Positions 45,814 to 55,745 of a DNA stretch of 64,000 bases are shown here, piece after piece; position 1 is the stretch's first letter, and every line of letters starts with the position of its first letter. The notes beneath the pieces were generated by a model. The model had not been told where the DNA came from and did no database searches. It was given only the letters and a program-made list of their open reading frames with translations. The stretch covers positions 841,335 to 905,334 of the forward strand of contig VWVY01000001.1 of NCBI GenBank assembly GCA_009846685.1, given 5' to 3'. The position numbers were made by a program, and so were the translations under genes. The DNA comes from Rhizobiales bacterium SYSU XM002. Lineage in GTDB: Bacteria > Pseudomonadota > Alphaproteobacteria > Rhizobiales > Beijerinckiaceae.

Positions 45814-46487
45814 CGATGCGCCCGATCCAGATTGCCCCCTCGATCCTCTCCGCCGATTTCGGCGATCTTCGCGCCGATGTCGCGGCGATGATGGAAGCGG
45901 GCGGCGACTGGGTGCATATCGACGTGATGGACGGGCATTTCGTGCCGAACATTTCCTTCGGTGCGCCGATCATCAAGGCGATCCGGTCCGCGACACCGAA
46001 GCTGTTCGACACCCACCTGATGATCGCCCCGGCGGATCCGTACCTCAAGGATTTCGCCGATGCCGGATCGGACCTGATCTCGGTGCATGTGGAGGCCGGG
46101 CCTCATATCCACCGCTCGCTTCAGGCGATCCGCGCGCTGGGCAAGAAGAGCGGCGTCGTGATCTGCCCCGGCACCCCGGCTTCGGCGGTGAAGCCTGTCA
46201 TCGACATGGTCGATCTCGTGCTGGTGATGAGCGTCAATCCCGGCTTCGGCGGGCAGAGCTTCATCCCCTCGGCGCTGGAACTGGTGCGCGACGTTCGCAT
46301 GATCATCGGCGACCGCCCGGTCGACCTTGAGATAGACGGCGGCGTCACCCCAGCGAACGCCAAGGAGATCGTCGCGGCGGGCGCAAACGTGCTCGTTGCT
46401 GGCTCGGCGGCCTTCAAGGGCGGCAGAAGCGCCTTCGCCACCAATGTCGCCGCCATCCGCGCGGCAGCGGAAGCCGGCCACCAATGA
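45810..46487 (+). CDS. rpe: ribulose-phosphate 3-epimerase
   Basis: A 225-residue TIM-barrel enzyme that interconverts ribulose 5-phosphate and xylulose 5-phosphate. The sequence is near canonical: [26 protein letters not shown] (metal and acid residues), [20 protein letters not shown] and EIDGGV. The start at 45810 overlaps the previous stop by four bases; an in-frame ATG six bases later is also possible. The next gene overlaps its stop in the same way. Confidence 0.96.
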   Translation: MTMRPIQIAPSILSADFGDLRADVAAMMEAGGDWVHIDVMDGHFVPNISFGAPIIKAIRSATPKLFDTHLMIAPADPYLKDFADAGSDLISVHVEAGPHIHRSLQAIRALGKKSGVVICPGTPASAVKPVIDMVDLVLVMSVNPGFGGQSFIPSALELVRDVRMIIGDRPVDLEIDGGVTPANAKEIVAAGANVLVAGSAAFKGGRSAFATNVAAIRAAAEAGHQ

Positions 46488-46990
46488 GGGGGAGCTCGGC
46501 TCCGGACGACAGGTCGAACGGGCTGTCCCTCTGGACCATAGCATCACTTTCCGCCGGGATGGCGGCGATCGTCGTCGCACTCCGGATCGAACAACTTGGC
46601 GAACTCTGGCTCGACCGGACCTATTGGTTGGTCGCGATCGCCGCATTCGGCGCGGTTTTCGCTGTTGTCGGCACAGCAATCGCCTTGCGCCTTCCGCCGC
46701 TGCGCAGGGCGACACGAAAGCCCGGATGGCTAGTCCTTCTAGGCCTCACCTTCGTGGTAGTCTTCATGATCAGCATGATGGCCGGCTTCTGCCTTGAGTT
46801 CCTGCTCGTCAGCGGCCAGTTCGAACCCAATCCGGACCGACCGATCCGGGGCACTATCTTTGCGCTCGGCCAGACCGGGGTGCTGTTTCTGATTTCGAGC
46901 CCCACCTACCTGCTTCCCTGGCCGCTGCCGGCGCTCGCCTTGTTCACGAGCGCGCTCCTAGCACCGAAACTGCCGCGAAAACCATCGTGA
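46484..46990 (+). CDS. hypothetical four-helix membrane protein
   Basis: A 168-residue protein with four likely membrane helices (about residues 15-33, 47-68, 83-107 and 129-160, the last possibly two). A basic loop (RRATRKPG) separates helices 2 and 3. It begins inside the rpe stop (ATGA), so it is translated with rpe. I do not recognise a family. Confidence 0.65.
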   Translation: MRGSSAPDDRSNGLSLWTIASLSAGMAAIVVALRIEQLGELWLDRTYWLVAIAAFGAVFAVVGTAIALRLPPLRRATRKPGWLVLLGLTFVVVFMISMMAGFCLEFLLVSGQFEPNPDRPIRGTIFALGQTGVLFLISSPTYLLPWPLPALALFTSALLAPKLPRKPS

Positions 46991-47079
46991 CGGTTGAGCC
47001 GGGAGGCCGGGGCGTGTAGCAAGGCCACAACCGGCCCTGGCCGATATTTCCCGTCCGCCTCCGACAATCGAGACATGCG

Positions 47080-48384
47080 ATGATACCCCGTTACGCCCGC
47101 CCCGACATGGTCGCCATCTGGTCGCCCGAGACCCGGTTCCGCATCTGGTTCGAGATTGAGGCGCATGCGACCGACAAGCTCGCGGAACTCGGCGTCGTGC
47201 CGAAGGAAGCCGCGCGCATCATCTGGGAAAAGGGCGGCAAGGCCACCTTCGACATCGCCCGCATCGACGAGATCGAACGCGAGACCAAGCACGACGTCAT
47301 CGCCTTTCTCACGCATCTCGCGGAAATCGTCGGGCCGGAGGCGCGCTTTGTCCATCAGGGCATGACCTCCTCGGACGTGCTCGACACGACGCTTTCGGTG
47401 CAGCTCGCCCGAGCCTCGGACATCCTTCTCGCCGATCTCGACGCCCTGCTGGCGGCGATCAAGCGCCGGGCCATCGAGCATAAATATACCCCGACCATCG
47501 GGCGCAGCCACGGCATCCACGCCGAGCCGGTGACGTTCGGCCTGAAACTCGCGCAGGCCTATGCCGAGTTCGAGCGCTGCCGCGCGCGCCTCCTGAACGC
47601 CCGCGCCGAGGTCGCGACCTGCGCCATCTCCGGCGCGGTCGGCACTTTCGCCAACATCGATCCGCGCGTCGAGGAGCACGTCGCCCAGCAGCTTGGCCTC
47701 GCGGTCGAGCCGGTCTCGACGCAGGTCATCCCGCGCGATCGCCACGCCATGTATTTCGCGACACTCGGCGTCATCGCCTCCTCCATCGAGCGCCTCGCGA
47801 TCGAGATCCGCCACCTGCAGCGCACCGAGGTCTATGAGGCCGAGGAATATTTCTCGCCGGGCCAGAAGGGCTCCTCGGCGATGCCGCACAAGCGCAACCC
47901 CGTCCTCACCGAAAACCTCACCGGCCTCGCACGCATGGTCCGCGCCTACGCGCTGCCGGCGATGGAGAACGTCGCCCTCTGGCACGAGCGCGACATCTCG
48001 CACTCGTCGGTCGAGCGCTATATCGGGCCGGATGCGACGATCACCCTCGATTTCGCGCTCGCGCGGCTCACGAGCGTCGTCGACAAGCTGCTGATCTACC
48101 CCGACAACATGAAGAAGAACTTGGACAAGCTCTCGGGCCTTCACAACTCGCAGCGCGTTCTGCTGGCGCTGACGCAAGCGGGCGTTTCCCGCGAGGACAG
48201 CTACCGCCTCGTCCAGCGCAACGCGATGAAAACCTGGCTCGAAGGCGCCGATTTCCTCACCTCGCTCAAGGCGGACACCGAAGTATCATCACGCATCCCG
48301 GCAAGCGAACTCGAGGCGATGTTCGATCTGGGCTACCATTTCAAGCATGTCGACACCATCTTCGAGCGGGTGTTCGGCCACTGA
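47080..48384 (+). CDS. purB: adenylosuccinate lyase
   Basis: A 434-residue enzyme of the fumarase/aspartase superfamily. It cleaves succinyl-AICAR and adenylosuccinate in purine synthesis. The superfamily signature GSSAMPHKRNPV is at about residues 264-275 and contains the flexible catalytic loop; HQGMTSSDVLDT and IGRSHGIHAEP supply the other two conserved regions. Full length, no disruption. Confidence 0.96.
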   Translation: MIPRYARPDMVAIWSPETRFRIWFEIEAHATDKLAELGVVPKEAARIIWEKGGKATFDIARIDEIERETKHDVIAFLTHLAEIVGPEARFVHQGMTSSDVLDTTLSVQLARASDILLADLDALLAAIKRRAIEHKYTPTIGRSHGIHAEPVTFGLKLAQAYAEFERCRARLLNARAEVATCAISGAVGTFANIDPRVEEHVAQQLGLAVEPVSTQVIPRDRHAMYFATLGVIASSIERLAIEIRHLQRTEVYEAEEYFSPGQKGSSAMPHKRNPVLTENLTGLARMVRAYALPAMENVALWHERDISHSSVERYIGPDATITLDFALARLTSVVDKLLIYPDNMKKNLDKLSGLHNSQRVLLALTQAGVSREDSYRLVQRNAMKTWLEGADFLTSLKADTEVSSRIPASELEAMFDLGYHFKHVDTIFERVFGH

Positions 48385-48407
48385 GCCGGCGCAGCGAGAG
48401 GATCATC

Positions 48408-48968
48408 ATGAAAACCGCCGACGCGACCATTCTCATCGTGCCGGGATTCGGCAATTCCGAGCCCGATCATTGGCAGAGCCGTTGGGAAGCGAAACTCTCG
48501 ACCGCGCAGCGCGTCGTCCAGCCGGATTGGAACAAGGCCAGCCGCACGCAGTGGGCCGACGCCATCGCCGAGGCGGTGAACAGGGCTGAGAAACCGGTGG
48601 TGCTGGTCACGCATTCCATCGGCACGGCCTCGGTGCCGCACGCCGCGCCATTATTCAAATCAGGCAAGGTCGTCGGCGCCTTCATGGTCGGGCTCTCGGA
48701 CTGGAACCGGCCTGAATTGCTGCCGGGTGTGCCGCATGATTTCGCGCCTCTGCCGCGCGATCCCCTGCCCTTTCCCTCGCAACTCGTCGCGAGCCGTACC
48801 GACCCTTACTGCGATTTCGAGGTCGCGGCAGATCACGCCAATGCCTGGGGCTCGGCACTGATCGACGCGGGCGATGCCGGGCATATCAACGTCGCCTCCG
48901 GCCACGGTCCGTGGCCGGAAGGGCTGTTGCGGTTCGCCACCTTCCTGAAACGCTTGCCCGCGAGCTGA
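48408..48968 (+). CDS. RBBP9/YdeN family alpha/beta hydrolase
   Basis: A 186-residue single-domain serine hydrolase of the RBBP9/YdeN family. The opening is ILIVPGFGNSEPDHWQSRWE, the nucleophile is Ser in VTHSIGT, the acid is Asp in SRTDPYC, and the base is His in DAGHINVASGHGPWPEG. The site AGAGGATC precedes the ATG. It follows purB by 23 bases on the same strand. The physiological substrate is unknown. Confidence 0.9.
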   Translation: MKTADATILIVPGFGNSEPDHWQSRWEAKLSTAQRVVQPDWNKASRTQWADAIAEAVNRAEKPVVLVTHSIGTASVPHAAPLFKSGKVVGAFMVGLSDWNRPELLPGVPHDFAPLPRDPLPFPSQLVASRTDPYCDFEVAADHANAWGSALIDAGDAGHINVASGHGPWPEGLLRFATFLKRLPAS

Positions 48969-49907
48969 TCAGGCACCCGCGACGAAGCGATACGCGTTGC
49001 CGTTCTTCTCCGCCCGGCCGAGGCCCGGCGACGGCAGGTGATAGCCGATGAAGGGCAGTTTGTCGGTTGTAAGCTGATCGAGCAGCTTTTTCCGCGTGGC
49101 CGCCCCCATCTCGGCATCGGTATCCGAGCCGGATTTCCACTCCGGATGCAGGAATGAGATCGCCTTGTGGGTGATCGCATCGCCGAGAACGAGCACGCTC
49201 TTGCCGCCCGAACTCACCGCGAAGCACACATGACCCGGCGTATGCCCCGCGCTGTCGATTGCCACGATTCCCGGAGCGACCTCCTGCCCCGGCTTGAAGC
49301 GGGTCGTCTTCTCGGCAATCGCCTTGAGAATGCGCTGCGCTCCGGCCGCGAACATGTGCCGATCTTCGGGGAGCTTCGAATAGACATCCGGCGATTGCCA
49401 GAATGCCCATTCCGTTTCGGATATCTGATAGCTCGCATTGGGGAAGAGATCGGAATCGAACTCGTCGATCGCACCCCAGAGGTGATCCGGGTGGGCGTGG
49501 GTGAAGATCACCTTCTTCACTTTGGTCTTGTCGATCCCTGCTGCTTCGAGATTGGCTGCGAGTTTGCCGGAGCCGGGCAGAAAATTGTTGCCCGAACCTG
49601 CATCAAGGATCGTCCAGTCCTCGCCGTCCTTGATCAGGGTGACGTTGAGAACCGTGTTGGAAACATCGGTCGGCAAACCTTCTGCCTTGAGCAACGCGAT
49701 CAGTTCGTCGGGGGCCACCCCGCGCGAAATCGCCGCGAGCGGCATCTGGAAACCGCCATCGGAAATTACCTGGATGCTGCGCTCGCCGAGTTTCGCAACC
49801 TCGACCGCGCGGGCAGGCAAAGCCGTGCCGACAACCGCCGAACCGGCAACGCCCTGAAGAAAAAACCGCCGCGTAACGCCAAGCGTCACAGCCTTGTCGT
49901 CGTCCAT
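48969..49907 (-). CDS. exported MBL-fold metallohydrolase
   Basis: A 312-residue metallo-beta-lactamase-fold protein. The zinc motif is THAHPDHLWG (HxHxDH), and further ligands are in DSAGHTPGHVCF. Residues 1-35 contain a twin-arginine export signal (TRRFFLQGVAGSAVVGTALPARA), so the enzyme is expected to fold in the cytoplasm and be exported with its metals. It is closest in appearance to lactonase-like MBL proteins. The substrate is unknown. Confidence 0.87.
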   Translation of the reverse strand: MDDDKAVTLGVTRRFFLQGVAGSAVVGTALPARAVEVAKLGERSIQVISDGGFQMPLAAISRGVAPDELIALLKAEGLPTDVSNTVLNVTLIKDGEDWTILDAGSGNNFLPGSGKLAANLEAAGIDKTKVKKVIFTHAHPDHLWGAIDEFDSDLFPNASYQISETEWAFWQSPDVYSKLPEDRHMFAAGAQRILKAIAEKTTRFKPGQEVAPGIVAIDSAGHTPGHVCFAVSSGGKSVLVLGDAITHKAISFLHPEWKSGSDTDAEMGAATRKKLLDQLTTDKLPFIGYHLPSPGLGRAEKNGNAYRFVAGA

Positions 49908-49986
49908 CCCATTCGCCTTTCGCTTATGATTTCACACGATCATATAGCGAAAGACGAATGTTTGCATAGAGGGACGAATGCAAGGG

Positions 49987-50190
49987 TCAGACGCCGCGCG
50001 TCTGCTCCAGAATGCGGCGGGAAATCCAGACACTGAACGGAATCGCAACCACGAAGCCGACGGCCGCTGCGATCGGGATGAGTTTCATGCCCTGATCGTA
50101 CAGCGAGGGCACGCTGACGATCACAATCACGAGCACGCCCATCAATACCGTCATCAGCATCAGATGAACCAGAACGGCAACTTTGGCCAT
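49987..50190 (-). CDS. small two-helix membrane protein
   Basis: A 67-residue protein with two membrane helices (about residues 4-25 and 37-56) joined by a short loop. The ATG at 50190 is chosen because GGAGG lies seven bases upstream; the longer frame to 50391 would run through the rpsD terminator. It lies after the terminator of rpsD on the same strand, so it needs its own promoter. Family not recognised. Confidence 0.65.
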   Translation of the reverse strand: MAKVAVLVHLMLMTVLMGVLVIVIVSVPSLYDQGMKLIPIAAAVGFVVAIPFSVWISRRILEQTRGV

Positions 50191-50281
50191 AAAAGCCTCC
50201 ATCCAGTAGAATTCTCTAACGGGACGCAACTTGCGCCGATGGCCTGAAATTGCCTTGATATTCCTCAACCGCACCGGAAAC

Positions 50282-50309
50282 AAAAAAAGGCCACCCGAAG
50301 GCGGCCTTT
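50282..50309 (-). terminator. Rho-independent terminator of rpsD
   Basis: Read on the minus strand: a 7-bp stem (50300-50306 with 50289-50295, one G-U pair), a four-base loop and seven T residues (A tract at 50282-50288). It begins 27 bases after the rpsD stop. Confidence 0.85.
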
Positions 50310-50332
50310 GCATCGTCCATCGTGCCGAACAA

Positions 50333-50950
50333 TCAGCGCGAATAGAATTCGATGACGAGGTTCGGCTCCATCTGGACCGCATACGGGACATCCGAAAGGC
50401 CCGGGATGCGCGCGAACTTCGCGACCATCTTGCCGTGATCGACTTCGAGGAAGTCCGGCACGTCGCGCTCAGCGAGGCCTGCGGCTTCGAGAACGACGGT
50501 GAGCTGCTTCGAGGTATCCTTGACCTCGATCACGTCGCCGACCTTGACGAGATAGGACGGAACGTTGACGCGCTTGCCGTTGACCTTGATGTGGCCGTGG
50601 CTGACGAACTGGCGCGCAGCGAACACAGTCGCCACGAACTTCGCGCGGTAGACCACCGCATCGAGGCGGCGCTCGAGCAGGCCGATCAGGTTCTCGCCCG
50701 AGTCGCCCTTGAGGCGGACGGCTTCAGCGTAGTAGCGGCGGAACTGCTTCTCGGAGATCGAGCCGTAATAGCCCTTGAGCTTCTGCTTGGCGCGGAGCTG
50801 GGTGCCGAAGTCCGACATCTTGCCCTTGCGGCGCTGGCCATGCTGGCCGGGGCCATATTCGCGCTTGTTCACCGGGGACTTCGGGCGGCCCCAGATGTTC
50901 TCGCCCATGCGGCGATCGATCTTGTACTTGGCTTCGTGACGCTTGGTCAT
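50333..50950 (-). CDS. rpsD: 30S ribosomal protein S4
   Basis: A 205-residue ribosomal protein S4, a primary 16S rRNA binder. The sequence is canonical: [22 protein letters not shown] at the start and the S4 RNA-binding domain around [35 protein letters not shown]. The ATG at 50950 has AGGAG seven to ten bases upstream. It stands alone, not in the alpha operon, which is usual for Hyphomicrobiales. A terminator follows. Confidence 0.97.
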   Translation of the reverse strand: MTKRHEAKYKIDRRMGENIWGRPKSPVNKREYGPGQHGQRRKGKMSDFGTQLRAKQKLKGYYGSISEKQFRRYYAEAVRLKGDSGENLIGLLERRLDAVVYRAKFVATVFAARQFVSHGHIKVNGKRVNVPSYLVKVGDVIEVKDTSKQLTVVLEAAGLAERDVPDFLEVDHGKMVAKFARIPGLSDVPYAVQMEPNLVIEFYSR

Positions 50951-51262
50951 CACTGGCTCCTGTTGACGGCCAGCGGAATGGCGACGCGCCCCGCCGCAGG
51001 AATGCGACAGGCGGCACGATCGCGTTCCAGCCGGCCCATTTCGGGTTGGCCTTTCGGCCGATGGCTTGGAACGCCCCTCCTCTCTTCCCGAAGGGAAGCG
51101 ACAGTCGCTGTTGCAGGCCGAAGGCCCTCGAAAAGCAACGCGACACGGGTGCGCATCCACTCCGCAAGGCGGAGAGGAAGCGGGGCGTATAAAGGAGGAC
51201 GCGAGAAAGGTCAATCAAGACACTTGCTTGAAATCGCGCTCTTGCCCACCCTGCAAGCTACG
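50951..51262. other. rpsD leader and divergent intergenic region
   Basis: About 310 bases between the divergent starts of rpsD and the 434-residue membrane protein gene. Open frames crossing it have no family character. On the minus strand it would form a long rpsD leader. A short hairpin TCCGC-AA-GGCGGA is visible near 51159-51172, and no clear -35/-10 pair is evident. In other bacteria S4 regulates its own message, so the leader could carry a regulatory site, but I see no proven motif. Confidence 0.45.
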
Positions 51263-52567
51263 ATGAGCAGGAAATCAAGACCAGATCGCTTCCGCAACTT
51301 CAATTGGCACGACGATGGCGAGCGCTTCTGGGCGACGCTCGACAGGCGCTTCCGCGTCATCCAATGGGGCTGGGAAGGACCACGAGACCAAGGCGGCCAC
51401 GGCGAGCAATCCTGCGAAGATTTCATGCAACATGGCCCGATGGACGCAAACTGCCCGGCCGACATTGTTGCCGAACTCCGCACGATCATCGACGAGGAAG
51501 GGCTTGCGCGCCCCCCTTCTCCACCGAAGATTCATTGGACGTGGACGGATGGCGGCCCTTACAACCGCTATGAAGCCTTCATCGATTTCGCCGCGAAAGA
51601 TATCACCTGGACCTGGCTTGGGCCGAAGGATCTCGGCGGCGCCGGCACGCAGAGCTTCGAGGAATTCTTCCGCAACGGCCCGATGGAACCGACCGCGCCG
51701 GAATATGTTCTCACCGGCATCCGCAAGGCCATTCTCGGGACAGGCTTTCGCCCGGTAGAAGGGTTGGCCGGGGAGAGCCTTCCTGCCCTACAGGCCGATG
51801 TTTCCGATGGCATGACGGCGCTGATCGGCCTTGCCGTCATCGCCGCCTCGGTCGGCCTTGCCTGGCTTTTCTCGAAGGTTGACCCGATGCTCGCGCGCTT
51901 CGGCAGCCTGTTCGGCTCGATCCTTCTCGGCTTCGCGGCCAGCTTCAAGTTCGGGCGCGGGCTGCTTGTTCCGGCCGGCTTCTTCGGAATGGCTGCCGCC
52001 ATTGCCTTCCTCATGCCCTACGAGCGCGCGCTGGAGGTGGCCCGCGGCGCGGCGATCCGGATCGAGACCCCGGACGAGGCCTCGCGCCATCCGGAGGCAA
52101 CGCGCTTCACCATCGGGAAGCTCCGCCTGCGCGCCGATCTTGCCGGCCGCCATGAGGTGAAAACCACCCACAATTTCGGTTCGGGTCCGCGCGAACAGAT
52201 CACGGTCTACCATGTCGCGCCGCTCGTGACGCCGGATTGGCAGAAGGGAGAGGCCGTGCCGGCCTGGATCGCCTGTTCGACGACGCCCGGCTTCGATTGC
52301 CTTTCCCGGAACCCGGCACCAAATGGCTTCGTTCGCGTCAGGGACGATGATGTCGCCGCCTATCGGGGCGCCGTTCAGGCCGCGCAAGCCCGCCATGCCC
52401 TTAGAAGCCAGCCTGAGGCGGCGCTTCTTGCGGCAAATTCGGCGCCGGAAGAAGCGCCGTGGTCCTATCTCCGGCTGGCGCTCCTCTTGCCGGCCGGCGC
52501 AGCGGTTGGCTGGCTCGCGCTCAGCCTCGGCTATCTCATCTGGCGGCGGCGCCGGCAAACGCCCTGA
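51263..52567 (+). CDS. membrane protein with internally duplicated WxW-GPxDxGG domain
   Basis: A 434-residue protein of unknown function. The N-terminal 160 residues contain a tandem duplication: WGWEGPRDQGGHGEQS at 36-50 and WTWLGPKDLGGAGTQS at 116-131, each followed by an FM/FF-x3-GPM block (55-60 and 136-141). Two or three membrane helices follow (about 184-203, 213-230 and 233-251), then a soluble region (about 255-400) and a final helix (about 408-428) with a basic tail (WRRRRQ). Its end overlaps murI by 32 bases. Confidence 0.7.
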   Translation: MSRKSRPDRFRNFNWHDDGERFWATLDRRFRVIQWGWEGPRDQGGHGEQSCEDFMQHGPMDANCPADIVAELRTIIDEEGLARPPSPPKIHWTWTDGGPYNRYEAFIDFAAKDITWTWLGPKDLGGAGTQSFEEFFRNGPMEPTAPEYVLTGIRKAILGTGFRPVEGLAGESLPALQADVSDGMTALIGLAVIAASVGLAWLFSKVDPMLARFGSLFGSILLGFAASFKFGRGLLVPAGFFGMAAAIAFLMPYERALEVARGAAIRIETPDEASRHPEATRFTIGKLRLRADLAGRHEVKTTHNFGSGPREQITVYHVAPLVTPDWQKGEAVPAWIACSTTPGFDCLSRNPAPNGFVRVRDDDVAAYRGAVQAAQARHALRSQPEAALLAANSAPEEAPWSYLRLALLLPAGAAVGWLALSLGYLIWRRRRQTP

Positions 52568-53339
52568 AACCGTCCCGATCGAGTGCGGATCGCAAAGCTG
52601 TCTCGCGCGGCTCTCCGGCCGTGAACGAGGCGACCGGCTCCCCCTCGCCGCGATCCCTCCGCTCTCCGATCACCTGCACGACGCGCCGCGCGATCGCCGG
52701 CGCCGGGTCGATCCATTCGACCGGCCAAGGCGCGAGATCGCGAAGCGCGTCGATGAGCAGCGGATAATGCGTACAGGCGAGCACGACGACATCGGTTCTG
52801 CGATCATCCCGCTCGACGAAGCACGGCGCGATCTCCGCCATTATCGCCTCCCGGTCGAGCCCCTCACCGCGCAACGCCCGTTCCGCGAGGCCGGCGAGCG
52901 CCTTCGACCCCACCAGCGTGACCGCCACTCCGGCCGCGAAATCGCGGATCAGGTCCTGCGTGTAATCGCGGCTGACCGTGCCCGGCGTCGCAAGCACCGA
53001 AATCAATCCGCTGCGGGTCATCGCCGCCGCCGGCTTGATCGCGGGAACGGTGCCGACAATCGGAATGGAATAACGCGCCCGCAAACTCGGCAGCACCAGC
53101 GTCGAGGCCGTGTTGCAGGCGATGACGATACAATCAGCGGCGAAATCCGCCATCGCCTCGGCGATGACCTGATCGACTCGCGCGGTCAGCACGTCCGGCG
53201 CCAACGCACCGTAGGGAAAGAGCGCATCGTCACCGAGGTAGAGATAGTCCGCGTCAGGTCTGATCGCGCGGATTGCACGATAAACCGTGAGTCCGCCGAG
53301 CCCGGAATCAAAGACAAGAATTTTCTGCCGTCCGCTCAT
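52536..53339 (-). CDS. murI: glutamate racemase
   Basis: A 267-residue racemase that makes D-glutamate for peptidoglycan. The two catalytic cysteines are Cys75 (ACNTAS) and Cys189 (ACTHYP), with the N-terminal FDSGLGGLTV and GDDALFPYG blocks. Its last 32 bases overlap the end of the convergent membrane protein gene, so the C-terminal tail (FRAFAGAAAR) may be variable. Full length. Confidence 0.95.
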   Translation of the reverse strand: MSGRQKILVFDSGLGGLTVYRAIRAIRPDADYLYLGDDALFPYGALAPDVLTARVDQVIAEAMADFAADCIVIACNTASTLVLPSLRARYSIPIVGTVPAIKPAAAMTRSGLISVLATPGTVSRDYTQDLIRDFAAGVAVTLVGSKALAGLAERALRGEGLDREAIMAEIAPCFVERDDRRTDVVVLACTHYPLLIDALRDLAPWPVEWIDPAPAIARRVVQVIGERRDRGEGEPVASFTAGEPRETALRSALDRDGFRAFAGAAAR

Positions 53340-53363
53340 AGTCCTGCATTCGCCGGATTTGGT

Positions 53364-54710
53364 CTAGCGCGCAAGCCTCGTGGCGATGTCGTCCACCACA
53401 CGGGTTGCCGCCAGCGCCGCACCACCCGCTGTCATTGAGGCCGCGCCGGCGTTCGCTTCACCCGCGAGATAGACAAGTCCGTTGAACGGCGCCTCAAGCG
53501 CCTTGCGAGCGCCGGCATGGCCGGGCCGGGCAATGGAATAGCCGCCGAGGGCGTAGGGATCGGCCGACCAGCCCGCCAGCCGCCCGCCGGTGATCGCCTT
53601 CTCCGCATCCTTGCCGAGAATCGTGACGAGCCGCTCCCGCACGGTCGCGATCGCGATCGCCTCGCCCGCCTTGGAGAGGTCGCGCGCGAAATTCCCGCCG
53701 AGGAACACGATCACCAAATCGCGCTCGAACGGCCAGAACTCGAAATTGAGAAGGTCCGCGCCCAGCGCCCCCGAGCCCTGATCAAAGAACTGCGTCCAGG
53801 GCGAAAGCCCGAAGCGATTGCCCTCAACCTTCAACGCGACCTTCGTCAACGCGCCCATCCGTAAGCCGTCGAGCGCGGTGCGCGTCGTTTCCGGCATGTC
53901 GGGCAGGAAACGGATACCGCCCGCCTGCAACACGCTTACCGGCACTGTGACGATAGCCGCCCGTGCGGTGACGGTCCCGCGCGGCCCCGTGATCCGCACG
54001 CCCGGTCCGCGACTGTCGATCTCGGTGACGGGCGTCATAAGGGCGATATCGAGCCCGCGCGAATAGCGTTCGAGCAAGTGCCCATAGCCGCTCGGCATGA
54101 CGAAATCCTCGCCTGAATCCAGCATCTGGTAGTCGCGGATCGAGACGTGCTCCGCTTCCTCGCCCAGCGAAAGCAGGGTCATACCCTCGGCCGCCGATTC
54201 GAGCTCCGGCGCATGACGGCGTGCGGCCTCGGCGAACGAGAGATCCGCGCCGGGATTTTCGGCCTCGACGGCTGCGGTCAGGCGACCGAACGCGCCGCGT
54301 CGCCGCATCCGCTCGTCGGGCGGGATCGGTTGACCGTTGCGGAAGACGTTGAACCCGCCCCAGAGCGTATCGTCATCGACGAGCTCGACCTTGAGATCCT
54401 CCGCGATCCGCTTCCACGGATTGCGCTCGGCAAAATGGATGTAGAATGCCCCGGCATCGAACGGCGCACCGAGGCTTTCGTCGGTGAAAATGCGCCCGCC
54501 GACGCGGTTGCGCGCCTCGAAAATCCGCGCTTTCAGCCCCTTTTCACGTGCCCGATGCGCCGCGACGAGACCCGCAGCGCCAGCGCCGATGATCGCGATG
54601 TCGATATCGGCCACCTGCTGCGCCCGTGCGGACGAGGTCACGATGGCGGACGCGCCAAGGAGAACGGCGTTGAACTGCCGCCGGTCAAGCATCGCAGAAT
54701 TTGCAAGCAT
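53364..54710 (-). CDS. exported flavin amine oxidase
   Basis: A 448-residue flavin-containing amine oxidase. Residues 1-31 form an export signal with an arginine pair (LDRRQFNAVLLGASAIVTSSARAQ). The FAD dinucleotide motif is IAIIGAGAAGLVAA, followed by ARNRVGGRI, and the C-terminal FAD block is LVYLAGEANAGAASMTAGGA. It probably oxidizes primary or polyamines in the periplasm. The start at 54710 follows GGAAGG; an in-frame ATG 18 bases later is possible. Confidence 0.88.
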   Translation of the reverse strand: MLANSAMLDRRQFNAVLLGASAIVTSSARAQQVADIDIAIIGAGAAGLVAAHRAREKGLKARIFEARNRVGGRIFTDESLGAPFDAGAFYIHFAERNPWKRIAEDLKVELVDDDTLWGGFNVFRNGQPIPPDERMRRRGAFGRLTAAVEAENPGADLSFAEAARRHAPELESAAEGMTLLSLGEEAEHVSIRDYQMLDSGEDFVMPSGYGHLLERYSRGLDIALMTPVTEIDSRGPGVRITGPRGTVTARAAIVTVPVSVLQAGGIRFLPDMPETTRTALDGLRMGALTKVALKVEGNRFGLSPWTQFFDQGSGALGADLLNFEFWPFERDLVIVFLGGNFARDLSKAGEAIAIATVRERLVTILGKDAEKAITGGRLAGWSADPYALGGYSIARPGHAGARKALEAPFNGLVYLAGEANAGAASMTAGGAALAATRVVDDIATRLAR

Positions 54711-54805
54711 GACAGCCTTCCGCGAAAGAATTGGGGAGTTTGTACAGGGTATTGCACAATACGCCGAAAATAAGCCGGCCCCATGTTCCATCACAAAGCC
54801 TGCGA

Positions 54806-55591
54806 TCACGTTTCCGTGTCGCGGTCTTTCCTGTCTTCCGCAGGGCGGCCGCGCTCGACGAGCCAGCGGATCGCGCCGCGCAACGAGCGGATATCCTGCT
54901 CGGTCGGGTTCAATCGATGGATGAGATTACGGAAGTTCCGCACCATCACCGGCCGCTTGTCCGGCGGCCAGAAGAACCGCGCCCGGTCCAGATGCCCCTC
55001 GACGAACTCGAAGAAAGAAAACAGTGTCTCGCGGGTGGCGGGCGGAGCCTCTGGGGTCGCGAAGGCGGTCCTTTCATTGGAAGATTGACGGAACCATTCG
55101 TAGCCCGTCAGCAGTACGGCCTGCGCGAGATTGAGGGACGCGAATGCCGGGTTGACCGGAAAGGTGATGATGGCGCTTGCCAGCGCGACATCCTCGTTGT
55201 CTAGCCCCGTGCGTTCCGGCCCGAACAGGATGCCGACCTTCTCGCCTGCCCCGATGCGGCGGTGCGATTCGCCCATCGCCTCGGAAGGGCCGAGCACTGG
55301 CTTGTGCTGTCCGCGCTCGCGCGCCGTGGTCGCAAGAACGTAGTGGAGATCAGCCGTCGCGTCCTCCACCGAGCCAAACAGCCGCGCGCTATCGAGGATC
55401 GCGGTCGCGCCGGCAGCGGCGGAGATCGCACCCTTCTTCATCCGCGTCTTCTGCGGCCATCCGTCGCGCGGGGCGACGAGCCGCATCTCGGAAAGGCCGA
55501 AATTCGCCATCGCCCGCGCACACATGCCGATATTTTCGGCAAGCTGCGGCCGGACAAGGATGATGACGGGGCGAGCCGGATCGGGCGGCAT
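54806..55591 (-). CDS. SPOUT-family RNA methyltransferase (TrmH group 1, TrmJ-like)
   Basis: A 261-residue 2'-O-ribose methyltransferase of the SPOUT fold, closest to TrmJ (tRNA Um32/Cm32) and its relatives. Motifs are [21 protein letters not shown] (motif 1), [16 protein letters not shown] (motif 2) and [16 protein letters not shown] (motif 3), which form the SAM-binding knot. The start at 55591 follows AAAGGC. TrmJ-like C-terminal helices follow. It is divergent from icd. Confidence 0.88.
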   Translation of the reverse strand: MPPDPARPVIILVRPQLAENIGMCARAMANFGLSEMRLVAPRDGWPQKTRMKKGAISAAAGATAILDSARLFGSVEDATADLHYVLATTARERGQHKPVLGPSEAMGESHRRIGAGEKVGILFGPERTGLDNEDVALASAIITFPVNPAFASLNLAQAVLLTGYEWFRQSSNERTAFATPEAPPATRETLFSFFEFVEGHLDRARFFWPPDKRPVMVRNFRNLIHRLNPTEQDIRSLRGAIRWLVERGRPAEDRKDRDTET

Positions 55592-55745
55592 TGTTTGCCT
55601 TTCACGTCTTGCACATCGCGGACATTTTGACACGTCCTTGGAGGCGCATCCGCCCATAGTCAATCTTTGCGTTCGCGAGGGAGGATGCTATAGCCCGGCA
55701 CATCTGTTCTCGGCCGTTTGCGCGCCGGGCGACACAGTTCAAAAC

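Noticed and set aside
50231..51262. N-terminal extension of the duplicated-module protein through the rpsD gene
   Set aside because: The frame is simply open over rpsD in antisense. The recognisable protein begins at the ATG at 51263.
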